From Flavobacterium hankyongi (lineage in GTDB: Bacteria > Bacteroidota > Bacteroidia > Flavobacteriales > Flavobacteriaceae): a stretch of DNA of 64,000 bases. Under the pieces are notes generated by a model. That model did no database searches and was not told the DNA's origin. It saw only the letters and a list, made by a program, of their open reading frames with translations. The stretch lies in contig NZ_CP085725.1 in assembly GCF_036840915.1 (NCBI RefSeq), forward strand, positions 2,418,001-2,482,000, written 5' to 3'. Positions 54,300-63,419 of the stretch are shown one piece after another; the first letter of the stretch is position 1; every line of letters begins with the position of its first letter. A program made the position numbers and the translations under genes.

Positions 54300-55241
54300 A
54301 TGAATGCAATAAAAAAACTACTTTTATTAGCACTGTTTAATTGTGCTTTTTTTATTTCAAATGCCCAAGAAGCCGAAGGTCGTTCGATGGATGAAATCAT
54401 GAATGCACCAAATCCAGAAAAGGCAAAAGAACTTAATCTAAACAATAGATCTTTAACTAAACTTCCTCCCGAAATTGGAAGATATGTTAATATTGAAAAG
54501 CTTTGGTTAAACTACAACAACCTTCAAACACTTCCTATTGAAATAACCAAGCTTACCAAACTAAGAGAATTGTACATTAACAACAATTTGTTTATGCGCT
54601 TCCCTATCGAGTTGGCTAAAATGACTAGTTTAGAAAAACTTGAAATGCAAAGAAACAAATTAGATGCTCTTTCTCCTTATGTAGGAAGAATTGTTCGTCT
54701 TAGAAAACTCAACCTAAGCAGCAATAAAATTGATGCAATTCCTGTAGAAATTGGAGGCCTTACTAATTTGACCGAATTGAGCTTAGCAGATAACAAACTT
54801 AAAGTTATTCCAGTAGAAATTGGACTTTTAACCAAATTGAAAGTAATCAATTTAGAAAAAAACAATATTGCCGAAATTCCTGTAGAAGTTGGTGCTTTGG
54901 CTAATTTGAATTCATTAAACCTAAAATCAAATATAATTCAAGTAATTCCTGCTGAATTGGGTGAATTGGTTAATTTAACCAATGTAAATATGGCTAAAAA
55001 CCAAATAAAAAGAATTCCTAACAGCTTTGGAAAACTAATTAACTTGACATCTCTTAATTTTGATGAAAATCAAATTAAAGTTTTGCCATCTGAAATTGGT
55101 GCACTAGTAAATTTAAAAGAACTTTATTTAGGTGCCAATCCTTGGGAAAAGGTTTCTGAAAGTATGGCCGATTTCCTTAAAAAATTAGAATATGGCCAAT
55201 CTGATGCTATAAAAAAACTAGTAACCACACCAAAACCATAA
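54300..55241 (+). CDS. Secreted leucine-rich-repeat protein
   Basis: 313 residues. Signal peptide (LLLLALFNCAFFISNAQ), then about ten LRR units of 23 residues from about residue 45 to 285, such as IPVEIGGLTNLTELSLADNKLKV, with the consensus LxxLxxLxLxxNxLxxIPxEIGxLxN. This is the Ras-suppressor/plant-like LRR class. There is no sorting tail or anchor beyond the signal peptide. It is likely a periplasmic or surface protein-binding module. The repeated leucine-rich sequence also causes internal DNA similarity. Confidence 0.93.
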   Translation: MNAIKKLLLLALFNCAFFISNAQEAEGRSMDEIMNAPNPEKAKELNLNNRSLTKLPPEIGRYVNIEKLWLNYNNLQTLPIEITKLTKLRELYINNNLFMRFPIELAKMTSLEKLEMQRNKLDALSPYVGRIVRLRKLNLSSNKIDAIPVEIGGLTNLTELSLADNKLKVIPVEIGLLTKLKVINLEKNNIAEIPVEVGALANLNSLNLKSNIIQVIPAELGELVNLTNVNMAKNQIKRIPNSFGKLINLTSLNFDENQIKVLPSEIGALVNLKELYLGANPWEKVSESMADFLKKLEYGQSDAIKKLVTTPKP

Positions 55242-55247
55242 ATTTTC

Positions 55248-55275
55248 AAAGCCGATTTCCAATCGGCTTTTTTAT
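55248..55275 (+). terminator. Terminator after the LRR gene
   Basis: AAGCCGATT-TCC-AATCGGCTT (55249-55269) followed by T residues. Confidence 0.9.
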
Positions 55276-55313
55276 TAATAATTATTATCTTTACGCAACA
55301 AAAAAATTACTTC

Positions 55314-56915
55314 ATGGACTTCCTATATCAAGACCCGTATCCTATCTTAAAAGATGATACTCAATACAAAAAATTAACTTCTGATTATGTAAAAATAGAA
55401 CAATTAGGAGATCGCGAAATTTTAACTGTTGACCCTAAAGGTTTAGAATTACTAGCTGAAGAAGCTATGAAAGACGTTTCTTTTATGCTTCGTTCTGCAC
55501 ATTTACATAAATTAAAAAATATTATCGATGATCCAGAAGCAACAGATAATGATCGTTTTGTTGCTTACAATTTATTACAAAATGCTGTTGTTGCAGTTGA
55601 TGGAGAATTACCTTCTTGCCAAGATACAGGTACTGCAATCGTAATGGGAAAAAAAGGTGAAAATGTATATACTGGAGTAGATGATGGTGAATGGTTATCA
55701 AAAGGTGTTTTTAATACGTATCAAAACAAAAACTTACGTTATTCTCAAATCGTTCCTATCTCGATGTTTGAAGAAAAAAACTCTGGTTCTAATCTTCCTG
55801 CACAAATTGACATTTATGCAAAAAAAGGTTCATCATATGAGTTTTTGTTTTTGACAAAAGGAGGTGGTTCTGCAAACAAAACTTTCTTATACCAAAAAAC
55901 TAAATCGTTACTAAACGAAAAATCAATGGATGAATTTATCCGTGAAAAAATTATGGATTTAGGAACATCTGCTTGTCCTCCATATCATTTGGCTTTAGTA
56001 ATTGGTGGTACTTCTGCCGAAGCAAATTTAGCAGCAGTAAAAAAAGCATCCGCTGGTTATTATGACAATCTTCCTACCTCTGGAAACATGGCTGGTCAGG
56101 CCTTTCGCGATTTAGAATGGGAAACAAGAGTGCAAAAAATATGTCAAGAAAGTCACATTGGAGCGCAATTTGGTGGTAAATATTTAACACATGATGTTAG
56201 AGTAATTCGTTTACCTCGTCATGCGGCTTCTTGTCCTGTAGGAATGGGTGTTTCATGTTCTGCAGATAGAAATATTAAAGGAAAAATCACTAAAGATGGT
56301 ATCTTTTTAGAGCAATTAGAAACCAATCCAAAACAATTTTTACCAGAAACGGCACCTCATTTAGAACCTGCTGTTGAGATTGATTTAAATCGACCAATGA
56401 AAGAGGTTTTAGCAGAGCTTTCTAATTATCCTATCAAAACTCGTTTAAAGCTAAACGGAACTTTAATTGTTGCTCGTGATATTGCGCATGCAAAGATTAA
56501 AGAATTATTAGATGCTGGTAAACCAATGCCAGACTATTTTAAAAACCATCCTGTGTATTATGCAGGACCAGCAAAAACTCCGGACGGTATGCCTTCAGGA
56601 AGTTTTGGGCCTACAACAGCTGGTCGTATGGACGTTTATGTTGATGAATTCCAAGCGGCTGGTGGAAGTATGGTAATGCTTGCTAAAGGAAACCGAAGCA
56701 AAGATGTAACGAATGCTTGTGGCAAATACGGTGGTTTCTATTTAGGGTCGATTGGCGGTCCTGCCGCAATTTTAGCCAAAGAAAATATCTTATCTGTTGA
56801 AGTGGTGGATTTTGAAGAGCTAGGAATGGAAGCTGTACGTAAAATTGAAGTAAAAGATTTCCCTGCATTCATCATTACTGATGACAAAGGAAATGACTTC
56901 TTTGCGAATTTATAA
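55314..56915 (+). CDS. Class I fumarate hydratase (iron-sulfur)
   Basis: 533 residues. Oxygen-sensitive [4Fe-4S] fumarase of the TCA cycle. The N-terminal Fumerase domain has [15 protein letters not shown] with a cluster cysteine, then [20 protein letters not shown], and the C-terminal beta domain with [34 protein letters not shown]. The length is close to E. coli FumA (548), showing the two-domain fused form. It has its own terminator. It is an iron user within an iron-rich region, but no shared operator is seen. Confidence 0.95.
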   Translation: MDFLYQDPYPILKDDTQYKKLTSDYVKIEQLGDREILTVDPKGLELLAEEAMKDVSFMLRSAHLHKLKNIIDDPEATDNDRFVAYNLLQNAVVAVDGELPSCQDTGTAIVMGKKGENVYTGVDDGEWLSKGVFNTYQNKNLRYSQIVPISMFEEKNSGSNLPAQIDIYAKKGSSYEFLFLTKGGGSANKTFLYQKTKSLLNEKSMDEFIREKIMDLGTSACPPYHLALVIGGTSAEANLAAVKKASAGYYDNLPTSGNMAGQAFRDLEWETRVQKICQESHIGAQFGGKYLTHDVRVIRLPRHAASCPVGMGVSCSADRNIKGKITKDGIFLEQLETNPKQFLPETAPHLEPAVEIDLNRPMKEVLAELSNYPIKTRLKLNGTLIVARDIAHAKIKELLDAGKPMPDYFKNHPVYYAGPAKTPDGMPSGSFGPTTAGRMDVYVDEFQAAGGSMVMLAKGNRSKDVTNACGKYGGFYLGSIGGPAAILAKENILSVEVVDFEELGMEAVRKIEVKDFPAFIITDDKGNDFFANL

Positions 56916-56935
56916 AATTGAACAAAAAAATAAAA

Positions 56936-56963
56936 AAGGGCTAATTCAATTGAATTAGCCCTT
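56936..56963. terminator. Bidirectional terminator
   Basis: A perfect 28-nt palindrome with core GGGCTAATTC and its complement, between the convergent fumarase and PAS genes. Confidence 0.9.
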
Positions 56964-56978
56964 CCTTCTTCTCTACAA

Positions 56979-57599
56979 TTACAAACCAAAAAATCTGGAA
57001 AAGAAACTTCTTTTCTCTTCTTCCTCCTCTTCTACTGGTAAAGGTTGTTTTACAACTTCTTTTTCTTTTTGTTGTCGCATAATATCTAAAATATACTCCA
57101 CATACGTTTTTTCTTTTTCTTCGAGAAAACCGATTAAATATTTTTCAGCTGCTTCTAAGCCACTAGCTTGTTCAATTTGAAGTAATTTTTTATATAATGG
57201 TTCAATATGATTTGTTATCACTTCGCTAGGAACAGCCTTTCTTCTAGCAAAATAATGTACAATTTCACCGTCATCATTTTTTGCAATGTCAAAATCAGTA
57301 ATTACCCAATAATAACGACCTGATTTAGCCATATTTTTTACAATGGCATGAAAGTTATTTCCGTTTTTAAGATTGTCCCATAACACCTTAAAAATAACTT
57401 TCGGCATATCAGGATGTCTTATGATATTGTGCGGCTGAGCCATTAACTCGTAATCTTCATAACCTGAAACATCTGAAAATACTTCATTGGCATATTCAAT
57501 AGTTCCAAATTTATCCGTTTTACTCATAATTACTTGGGTTTTATCCCAAGCTACTTCTTTGTCGATAGGTGTAGGTCTTTCTATTGTATTTATAGGCAT
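56979..57599 (-). CDS. Aer-like PAS-domain protein
   Basis: 206 residues. A single PAS domain (about 15-120) of the Aer type, with EYANEVFSDVSGYEDYEL, the FAD-binding segment HNIIRHPDMPKVIFKVLWDNL and GRYYWVITDFDI, as in the aerotaxis receptor. No methyl-accepting or HAMP domain follows; instead a helical part (about 135-175), an acidic stretch and the C-terminal FFSRFFGL. The start at 57599 (MPINTIERPTP) is chosen because the Aer family starts there. It may be a flavin-based redox or oxygen sensor; how it signals is unknown. Confidence 0.88.
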   Translation of the reverse strand: MPINTIERPTPIDKEVAWDKTQVIMSKTDKFGTIEYANEVFSDVSGYEDYELMAQPHNIIRHPDMPKVIFKVLWDNLKNGNNFHAIVKNMAKSGRYYWVITDFDIAKNDDGEIVHYFARRKAVPSEVITNHIEPLYKKLLQIEQASGLEAAEKYLIGFLEEKEKTYVEYILDIMRQQKEKEVVKQPLPVEEEEEEKRSFFSRFFGL

Positions 57600-57703
57600 A
57601 ATAAAATAATTAGGTTTACTTGTTTTGTTATTATGGCACAAAGAAACCCATAACCTAATCGATTAAATATGATAATTGTCAGACTTAGCTGATTTTTTAA
57701 AAT

Positions 57704-57737
57704 AAAAAAGCCAAAGTATTTCAACTTTGGCTTTAAA
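57704..57737 (-). terminator. Terminator after the rRNA methyltransferase
   Basis: AAAGCCAAAGT-ATTTCA-ACTTTGGCTTT (57707-57734). Confidence 0.85.
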
Positions 57738-57752
57738 TTATTCTTAATTTTT

Positions 57753-58919
57753 TTATTCTACATACAACACTAATCCTTTAAGGTAATGTCCTTCTGGATG
57801 ATAAATATTCGTTGGATGATCTGGTCCTTGTGAGAGTTTGTGTAACACTCTAATATTTCTTCCTGTTTCAATGGCTGCTGCGGCTACAGTATTGTAAAAC
57901 AAAACATCATCAATTACTTGTGAACACGAAAACGTAAACAAAATCCCTTTGGGTGCTAGCGCTTTTAAACCTGCAATATTCAATCGTTTATATGCTTGTG
58001 TTGCTGTATGTTTACTTTTAATACTTTTTGCAAAAGCTGGTGGATCAAGTACAATCACATCGTAGACTTGATGATTTTCTCTCATGAAGTTAAATACATC
58101 GTCAGCTACAGCTTTATGATTAGAATTGGGAAAATTTAATTCCATGTTTCTTGCGGCTAAATCGACTGCTTTTTGCGATATATCTACCGAAGTTACTAAT
58201 TCGGCTCCAGCGCTCATGGCATAAATAGAAAAACCTCCTGTATAACAAAATGTGTTGAGCACCTTCTTATCTTTTGAAAACTCTCTCAACAACTTACGAT
58301 TGTCTCTTTGATCTAAGAAAAAACCTGTTTTTTGACCTTCAACCCAGTTTACGGCAAAAAGGATATTATTTTCTTTAGCTGTGGTTTCATTTTTAGTGCC
58401 AAATAAAAAATAATCGGTTCCTGTATTAGGTAATGTTCCTGAGCTTTTACAATAAATGGTTTCGCAAAAATCTGGAAAATTAGATTTTATAGCATTCGCT
58501 ATTTTTTCAATTTGATAATATATTCCCGATGAGTGTGCTTGTAACACCCAGTTTTTATCATAGTAATCAATTATCAATCCTGGGATACCATCGCCTTCTC
58601 CATGAATTAGACGAAAGGCATTAGTTACTTCAAGATTCAATAGTTTTATACGTAATTCCCATGCCGATTGTAATTTTTCCTTCCAAAAATTCTCAGAAAA
58701 TGTTTCTTTAGCAAAGGTTAACAATCGAACTACAATACTTCCTTTATCACTAAAATAACCTGTTCCTAAGTGATTGTTATCTGAATCGACTACATCGACC
58801 ATTTCTCCATCATTGATTTCTTGTGTTACACCATAAACAGCACCACTGAAAACCCAAGGATGGCGGCGTTGTATTGATTTTTCTTTTCCTTTTTTTAGAA
58901 TAACTTTTGGATAGGACAT
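57753..58919 (-). CDS. Class I rRNA large-subunit methyltransferase (RlmI-like)
   Basis: 388 residues. N-terminal PUA domain with RRHPWVFSGAVYG, middle domain (about 80-190), and a SAM-dependent methyltransferase domain with LNTFCYTGGFSIYAMSAGA (motif I) and VLDPPAFAKS (motif IV), ending GHYLKGLVLYVE. It probably methylates 23S rRNA C1962 like RlmI; the pseudouridine-binding PUA domain supports RNA binding. Immediately upstream lies a structured intergenic element whose minus strand would form its leader. Confidence 0.92.
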   Translation of the reverse strand: MSYPKVILKKGKEKSIQRRHPWVFSGAVYGVTQEINDGEMVDVVDSDNNHLGTGYFSDKGSIVVRLLTFAKETFSENFWKEKLQSAWELRIKLLNLEVTNAFRLIHGEGDGIPGLIIDYYDKNWVLQAHSSGIYYQIEKIANAIKSNFPDFCETIYCKSSGTLPNTGTDYFLFGTKNETTAKENNILFAVNWVEGQKTGFFLDQRDNRKLLREFSKDKKVLNTFCYTGGFSIYAMSAGAELVTSVDISQKAVDLAARNMELNFPNSNHKAVADDVFNFMRENHQVYDVIVLDPPAFAKSIKSKHTATQAYKRLNIAGLKALAPKGILFTFSCSQVIDDVLFYNTVAAAAIETGRNIRVLHKLSQGPDHPTNIYHPEGHYLKGLVLYVE

Positions 58920-58932
58920 TTTCTACGGATTA

Positions 58933-59032
58933 AATTGCGTGAGGGATGGAAGCAAACTACCATGTAGTGCGAACAGCCCGACATTTTTGTAGCTTGAGGT
59001 TCTCGAAAGCTACAAAATGACACGCCCAAATT
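58933..59032. repeat. Structured intergenic element, three-way-junction type
   Basis: An outer helix (GCGTG 58937-58941 with CACGC 59021-59025) encloses two hairpins: ACTAC-CAT-GTAGT (58956-58968) and a longer TTTTGTAGCTT/AAGCTACAAAA (about 58985-59017). Unpaired segments include GAGGGATGGAAGC and GCGAACAGCCCGAC. Read on the minus strand the pattern is GGGCGTG...GTCGGGCTG...CCATCCCTCACGC. From memory, similar GGGCGTG/GTCGGGCT/CCCTCACGC segments recur between genes in Flavobacterium genomes; this is not checked. It is a possible RNA element or small repeat. Only one copy is seen here. Confidence 0.55.
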
Positions 59033-59058
59033 ATTTTGCAAAGCTATGATTTATTTTA

Positions 59059-59087
59059 CAAAAAAAGAGGCTGATTGCTCAGCCTCC
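59059..59087 (-). terminator. Terminator after the M4 peptidase
   Basis: GAGGCTGA-TTGC-TCAGCCTC (59067-59086); on the minus strand it is followed by a T run. Confidence 0.9.
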
Positions 59088-59119
59088 TCTCAGATAGTTA
59101 TTTAGTTGGTTTGGTTTAA

Positions 59120-62100
59120 TTATTTTTTAGCAAACTTTTTAGTGATTGCTTTTTGTCCGTCATTAACTTCTAGGATGTATAAGCCTGATGTTAAATCTGA
59201 AACGTTTAATTCTTGTTGGTTTAACTTACCTGCTTTTAATGATTGTCCCATTAAATTGTAGATTTTGTAAGAAACCGAACGATTATCGAACATATAAATA
59301 TTTAATGTACTTTCTACTGGATTAGGATACACTTGGAAATCGAACACGTTAGATTCGTTAGCAATTGCCTCACCAGCTACTATTCCAGCTACTGGAGTAC
59401 CACCAATGTTTACTGTATAATCTTCAACTTCTCCGTAAGAGAACGTTTCACAAGCTGTAGAAGTTGCATTATATTTCATTTGAACTCTCATTCTTGTTTG
59501 CCCTGCTAAAGCTGTTGTAGGAACAGTAAATGTACTTGTTAAGTTAGCCGAACTTGATGATGAACCAGAAGCTACTTTTTCAGTTGTTTCGAAAGTTCCG
59601 TTTTGATTGTAATCAATCCATACTGACCAAAACTCTGTATAAGCTGACCCAGAGAATCCAGCACTATAAGTGATTGTATTAGAACCATAAGGCACATTTC
59701 CTACTAAGTTTGTAAAGTTACCGTAACCAGCATTTGCTCCAGTAGTATTTGCAATACCTCCTAACGCAACATAATCAATGTACTCATCTGCTACACTGTT
59801 CCCTTTAGAAGCACAATACGTAACTGAAGTAGAAGAAGTCGTAACATTTACTACATTACTTGATGCTGAAACATTTCCTGCAGCATCCTTAGCTTTTACT
59901 GAAAAAGAATATGCTGTTGAAGCTGTTAAGCCTGTTACTGTGTAAGATGTTGTAGTTACAGTAGCTTTTAATGTTGATCCTTGATATACATCGTATCCTG
60001 TTACAGCTACATTGTCTGTTGAAGCTGTCCAAGATAGCGTTGTAGATGATGATGTAGTTCCTGATGCAGCTAAGCTTGTTGGAGCTGTTGGAGCTGTTGT
60101 GTCTGCTGAACCAGCTACTAAGTTAACGGTATAATCTTCAACTTCTCCATATGAAAATGCTTCACACTGTGTTGGAATTGCATTATACTTCATTGAAACT
60201 CTCATTCTTGTTGAACCTGTAATAGCAGTTGTTGGTACTGTAAAACTTCCTGTTGCTGGAGTTGTTGTAGAAGCGGCTTTACTCCATACTAATTCGCCTG
60301 AATCATCAAAATCTTTATCGTTATTTAAGTCAATCCAAACCGCATAACCTTCAGCATAGGCAGATCCTGTCCATGTTGGTGTAACTGTAATTGTAGTTGC
60401 ACTTCCTTTAGTAACATTTGTCGAAATACTTGTAAAGTCAGAATAACCTGTTCCTCCAGTAGAAGCATTATTGATTGTTCCAACTTGAACTCTTCCAATA
60501 TATTCGTCAGCAACACTATTTCCTTTTGAAGCACAATAAGTCGCTGTTGCTGCAGATGTAGTTACGCTTACAGCGTTACTTGCTGCAGATAAATTCCCCG
60601 CTGCATCTTTTGCTTTAACTGTAAAAGAGTATGTTGTAGAAGCTGTTAAACCTGAAGCTGTATAAGTAGTACCAGTAGCTGTTCCTAACAAAGTTGTTCC
60701 GCTATAAACATTGTAACCTGTTACACCAATATTATCTGTAGAAGCTGTCCAAGATAAATTAGTAGCTGATGAAGTTGTACCAGAAGCTACTAAATTTGTT
60801 GGAGCCGTTGGAGCTGTTGTATCTGAAGAACCTCCAGAATAAGCAGCACCTACTCCCACTGCATACCATGCATTTGTTGTTGCAATTTCTTCAGCAGAAC
60901 CTGCACCATATAAATCTACAGCTGCTTGAATAGCTCCAGTTCTTGCATTAGCATACGTTGAGCTTGATGTTAGGTAAACACTTTCTAAACGAAATGCAAT
61001 TTTTTCTGCTTTAGCAATAGTAATGCCTGTTACGTTGTAAGTACTTCCTTTATCGTTAGTTCCTGATTTACCCACTGATAAGATATAAAACCAATGGTTT
61101 AATACTCCTGAGTTTGTGTGAACTCCTCCACTATCAGCAGTTCCTGAATACCAATTTGTTCCTTTATATGTATCTGGTTGACCTTCTGCTTTAGGATTGC
61201 TCATTGAACGTAAAGCTGCGTGACCTGAACGTCTTTCAATATCTTCTCCTATTAACCAGATAGATTTTGTTGGAGCTGCATAATTTTCAATACAAGCTGC
61301 CCAGATATCTGAAAAACCTTCGTTCATTGCTCCTGACTCATTTGAATACGTTAAGTTAGAAGTATAAGTACAAATTGCATGTCCTATTTCGTGACCACAA
61401 ACATCTAATGCTGTTAAAATATCAAAACCTCCCGTTCCTGTACCATCACCGTAAGTCATTACAGATCCATTCCAAAAAGCGTTGTTATTATCTGGATAAC
61501 CCGCTGCCACTAAGTTGTAGTGAATGTAACTTTTAATTTGTGCACCTGAATTGTTAAAACTGTTTCTATTATGAATGTTTTTCCAATAGTCATATGTTTT
61601 TTCAGCACCCCAATGACCATCTAAAGCCCCATTATCCTTATTTGTGTTATTAAACTCTGCTGCTGTCCAATTGTTATCCGTGTCTTTAAAATCAACAACG
61701 TTTGTATAAGTTGCTTGTTTTTGTGAATTATAGGTTCTAATTCCTGAACCTCTTGTTGCATCAGACAAGATATATTGCGTTCCGCTCAAAGTAGTTTCGA
61801 TTGTTTGAGAACCACTATATCGTGTAGCTGCTGTTCCAGCAGTCACAAGCATGTTTGGTTTAAACATATCTACATTAGCTCCTTTAGAAGATTTTTTACC
61901 ATGACTATGTTCTCCTAAGTGTTTAATTGTTGCATTATATAGTAATACTCTTCCATTTTGTGCATCAATATAAATGTCTCCTCTGCTTAATGGTTTTGTA
62001 GCATACACATCAAATTTATAGGCTAATTTAACTGTGTTGTCAACTGGTAATAAAACCAATTCCCCTTTTGGTTTTGAATAATTCATTGCTTTAGCTTCTT

Positions 62101-62566
62101 CTGGGTTTTCCCATAAAAACTTTGTAGATTTTGTATGAGCCATTGCTCTCTGCAAAGCAGTTTGAGCATTGATTGATGGAGAAGTATTAACATCACCAAT
62201 ATTATAAAATTCCCCATTCATTGTATTTACTTTCCCGTTTTTAGAATGTAAATAATAGGTTGCAAATTCTACTTTAATTCCTTGATGATACATTTGAAAT
62301 TTTTCATGAGTAAAACCTAATTCATCCGTATCAGATTTAACTTTAGAAAGATTTTGATTGTCTTTAAGTCCTAACTGCTGTTTGAAGATTGTTCTTGCAT
62401 CAGAACTTTTGTAGGTCGAAGATTCTTTGAACGCAATGAAAGCTGGAGTTCCATTGTCGCTCTTTTCCTTCTTGTTTACATTCTTATCTGTTTCTTGTGC
62501 CAAAGCAGATAAGGTAAACAACGACAGTGCAGTTATTGTGGTTAAACTGCGTAGTTGTTTTTTCAT
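59120..62566 (-). CDS. Large secreted M4 metallopeptidase with FN3 and GEVED repeats and a T9SS tail
   Basis: 1148 residues. Signal peptide, FTP/PepSY-like propeptide (about 45-210), thermolysin-type catalytic domain with HEIGH near residue 390 and NEGFSD near 414, then two FN3-GEVED modules (about 580-815 and 820-1055), and a type A T9SS sorting domain (about 1065-1148, FQVYPNPVESTLNIYMF to ITKKFAKK). It should be secreted and processed to a surface or extracellular protease. Each FN3 begins DTTAPTAPT and each GEVED begins TYCASKGNSVADEYI and ends FSYGEVEDYTVN. The two modules are close copies, so a duplication is likely. Confidence 0.95.
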   Translation of the reverse strand: MKKQLRSLTTITALSLFTLSALAQETDKNVNKKEKSDNGTPAFIAFKESSTYKSSDARTIFKQQLGLKDNQNLSKVKSDTDELGFTHEKFQMYHQGIKVEFATYYLHSKNGKVNTMNGEFYNIGDVNTSPSINAQTALQRAMAHTKSTKFLWENPEEAKAMNYSKPKGELVLLPVDNTVKLAYKFDVYATKPLSRGDIYIDAQNGRVLLYNATIKHLGEHSHGKKSSKGANVDMFKPNMLVTAGTAATRYSGSQTIETTLSGTQYILSDATRGSGIRTYNSQKQATYTNVVDFKDTDNNWTAAEFNNTNKDNGALDGHWGAEKTYDYWKNIHNRNSFNNSGAQIKSYIHYNLVAAGYPDNNNAFWNGSVMTYGDGTGTGGFDILTALDVCGHEIGHAICTYTSNLTYSNESGAMNEGFSDIWAACIENYAAPTKSIWLIGEDIERRSGHAALRSMSNPKAEGQPDTYKGTNWYSGTADSGGVHTNSGVLNHWFYILSVGKSGTNDKGSTYNVTGITIAKAEKIAFRLESVYLTSSSTYANARTGAIQAAVDLYGAGSAEEIATTNAWYAVGVGAAYSGGSSDTTAPTAPTNLVASGTTSSATNLSWTASTDNIGVTGYNVYSGTTLLGTATGTTYTASGLTASTTYSFTVKAKDAAGNLSAASNAVSVTTSAATATYCASKGNSVADEYIGRVQVGTINNASTGGTGYSDFTSISTNVTKGSATTITVTPTWTGSAYAEGYAVWIDLNNDKDFDDSGELVWSKAASTTTPATGSFTVPTTAITGSTRMRVSMKYNAIPTQCEAFSYGEVEDYTVNLVAGSADTTAPTAPTSLAASGTTSSSTTLSWTASTDNVAVTGYDVYQGSTLKATVTTTSYTVTGLTASTAYSFSVKAKDAAGNVSASSNVVNVTTSSTSVTYCASKGNSVADEYIDYVALGGIANTTGANAGYGNFTNLVGNVPYGSNTITYSAGFSGSAYTEFWSVWIDYNQNGTFETTEKVASGSSSSSANLTSTFTVPTTALAGQTRMRVQMKYNATSTACETFSYGEVEDYTVNIGGTPVAGIVAGEAIANESNVFDFQVYPNPVESTLNIYMFDNRSVSYKIYNLMGQSLKAGKLNQQELNVSDLTSGLYILEVNDGQKAITKKFAKK
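59397..60836 (-). repeat. Tandem duplication of the FN3-GEVED coding module
   Basis: Two units of about 720 bp (roughly 60117-60836 and 59397-60116) encode similar FN3 and GEVED domains, sharing the blocks TYCASKGNSVADEYI and SYGEVEDYTVN. Boundaries are estimates from the protein. Confidence 0.75.
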
Positions 62567-62707
62567 AATTTTTGGTTTTTAGGTTTTTGGTTTGCTTATT
62601 GATTGTCAATAATTTGCACAATTTTAAAAAAATTATCAATAATCAAGTGTTTAATTTTGTTTTTTATCTTAACCATAACTTAATCTTAATTTTAAGATGT
62701 GGTAAAA

Positions 62708-62737
62708 CAAAAAAAATAGCCCTATTTTAGGGCTATT
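62708..62737 (-). terminator. Terminator after the CoA-transferase gene
   Basis: ATAGCCCTA-TTT-TAGGGCTAT (62716-62736), followed on the minus strand by a T run. Confidence 0.9.
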
Positions 62738-62758
62738 GCATTGTCTGTGGAAGGTATA

Positions 62759-63418
62759 TTAATTGATAATCATTTCTGGAATTTCTCCTTCGATAATTAA
62801 CTCTGCTTCTGTAGATTTTATGATTTCTTCAACAGAAACTCCTGGAGCTCTTTCTAAAAGTTTGAATCCTTTTGGAGTAATTTCCATAACCGCCAATTCA
62901 GTCACAACTTTTTTAACGCAACCAACACCAGTTAATGGTAAAGTACATTTTTTAAGTATTTTAGATTCTCCTGCTTTGTTGACGTGCATCATGGCTACAA
63001 TAATGTTTTCTGCTGAAGCAACTAAATCCATAGCACCTCCCATTCCTTTTACCATTTTTCTAGGAATCTTCCAATTAGCTATATCTCCGTTTTCAGAAAC
63101 TTCCATAGCTCCTAAAATTGTTAAATCTACTTTTTGGGCACGTATCATTCCGAAACTAAAAGCCGAATCAAAAAAACTTGCCCCAGGTAATGTTGTTATC
63201 GTTTGTTTTCCTGCGTTGATCACATCTGCATCTTCTTCCCCTTCAAAAGGAAAAGGCCCCATTCCTAAAACACCATTTTCAGATTGAAATTCTACTGAAA
63301 TATCTTCACGAACGTAATTAGCTACTAAAGTAGGAATACCAATTCCTAAGTTCACGTAATATCCGTCTTGAACTTCCTGTGCGATTCTTTTTGCGATTTG
63401 ATTTTTGTCTAATGCCAT
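62759..63418 (-). CDS. scoB: 3-oxoacid CoA-transferase subunit B
   Basis: 219 residues. The B subunit of succinyl-CoA:3-ketoacid (acetoacetate) CoA-transferase. Signature SENGVLGMGP carries the catalytic glutamate, preceded by YYVNLGIGIPTLVANYV and followed by GGAMDLVASAENIIVAMMHV. The start at 63418 (MALDKNQIAKR) fits the family; a TTG at 63430 would overlap the preceding gene. The A subunit is not in the window. It begins one base after the stop of an FN3-domain gene and is likely cotranscribed with it. Confidence 0.94.
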   Translation of the reverse strand: MALDKNQIAKRIAQEVQDGYYVNLGIGIPTLVANYVREDISVEFQSENGVLGMGPFPFEGEEDADVINAGKQTITTLPGASFFDSAFSFGMIRAQKVDLTILGAMEVSENGDIANWKIPRKMVKGMGGAMDLVASAENIIVAMMHVNKAGESKILKKCTLPLTGVGCVKKVVTELAVMEITPKGFKLLERAPGVSVEEIIKSTEAELIIEGEIPEMIIN

Positions 63419-63419
63419 T

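Noticed and set aside
54300..55241. CRISPR-like or tandem DNA repeats
   Set aside because: The periodicity is 69 bp from LRR coding units with diverged sequence; there are no palindromic repeats with constant spacers.
62763..63287. 174-codon plus-strand frame opposite scoB
   Set aside because: It is the complement of conserved CoA-transferase sequence and has no family match that I can see.
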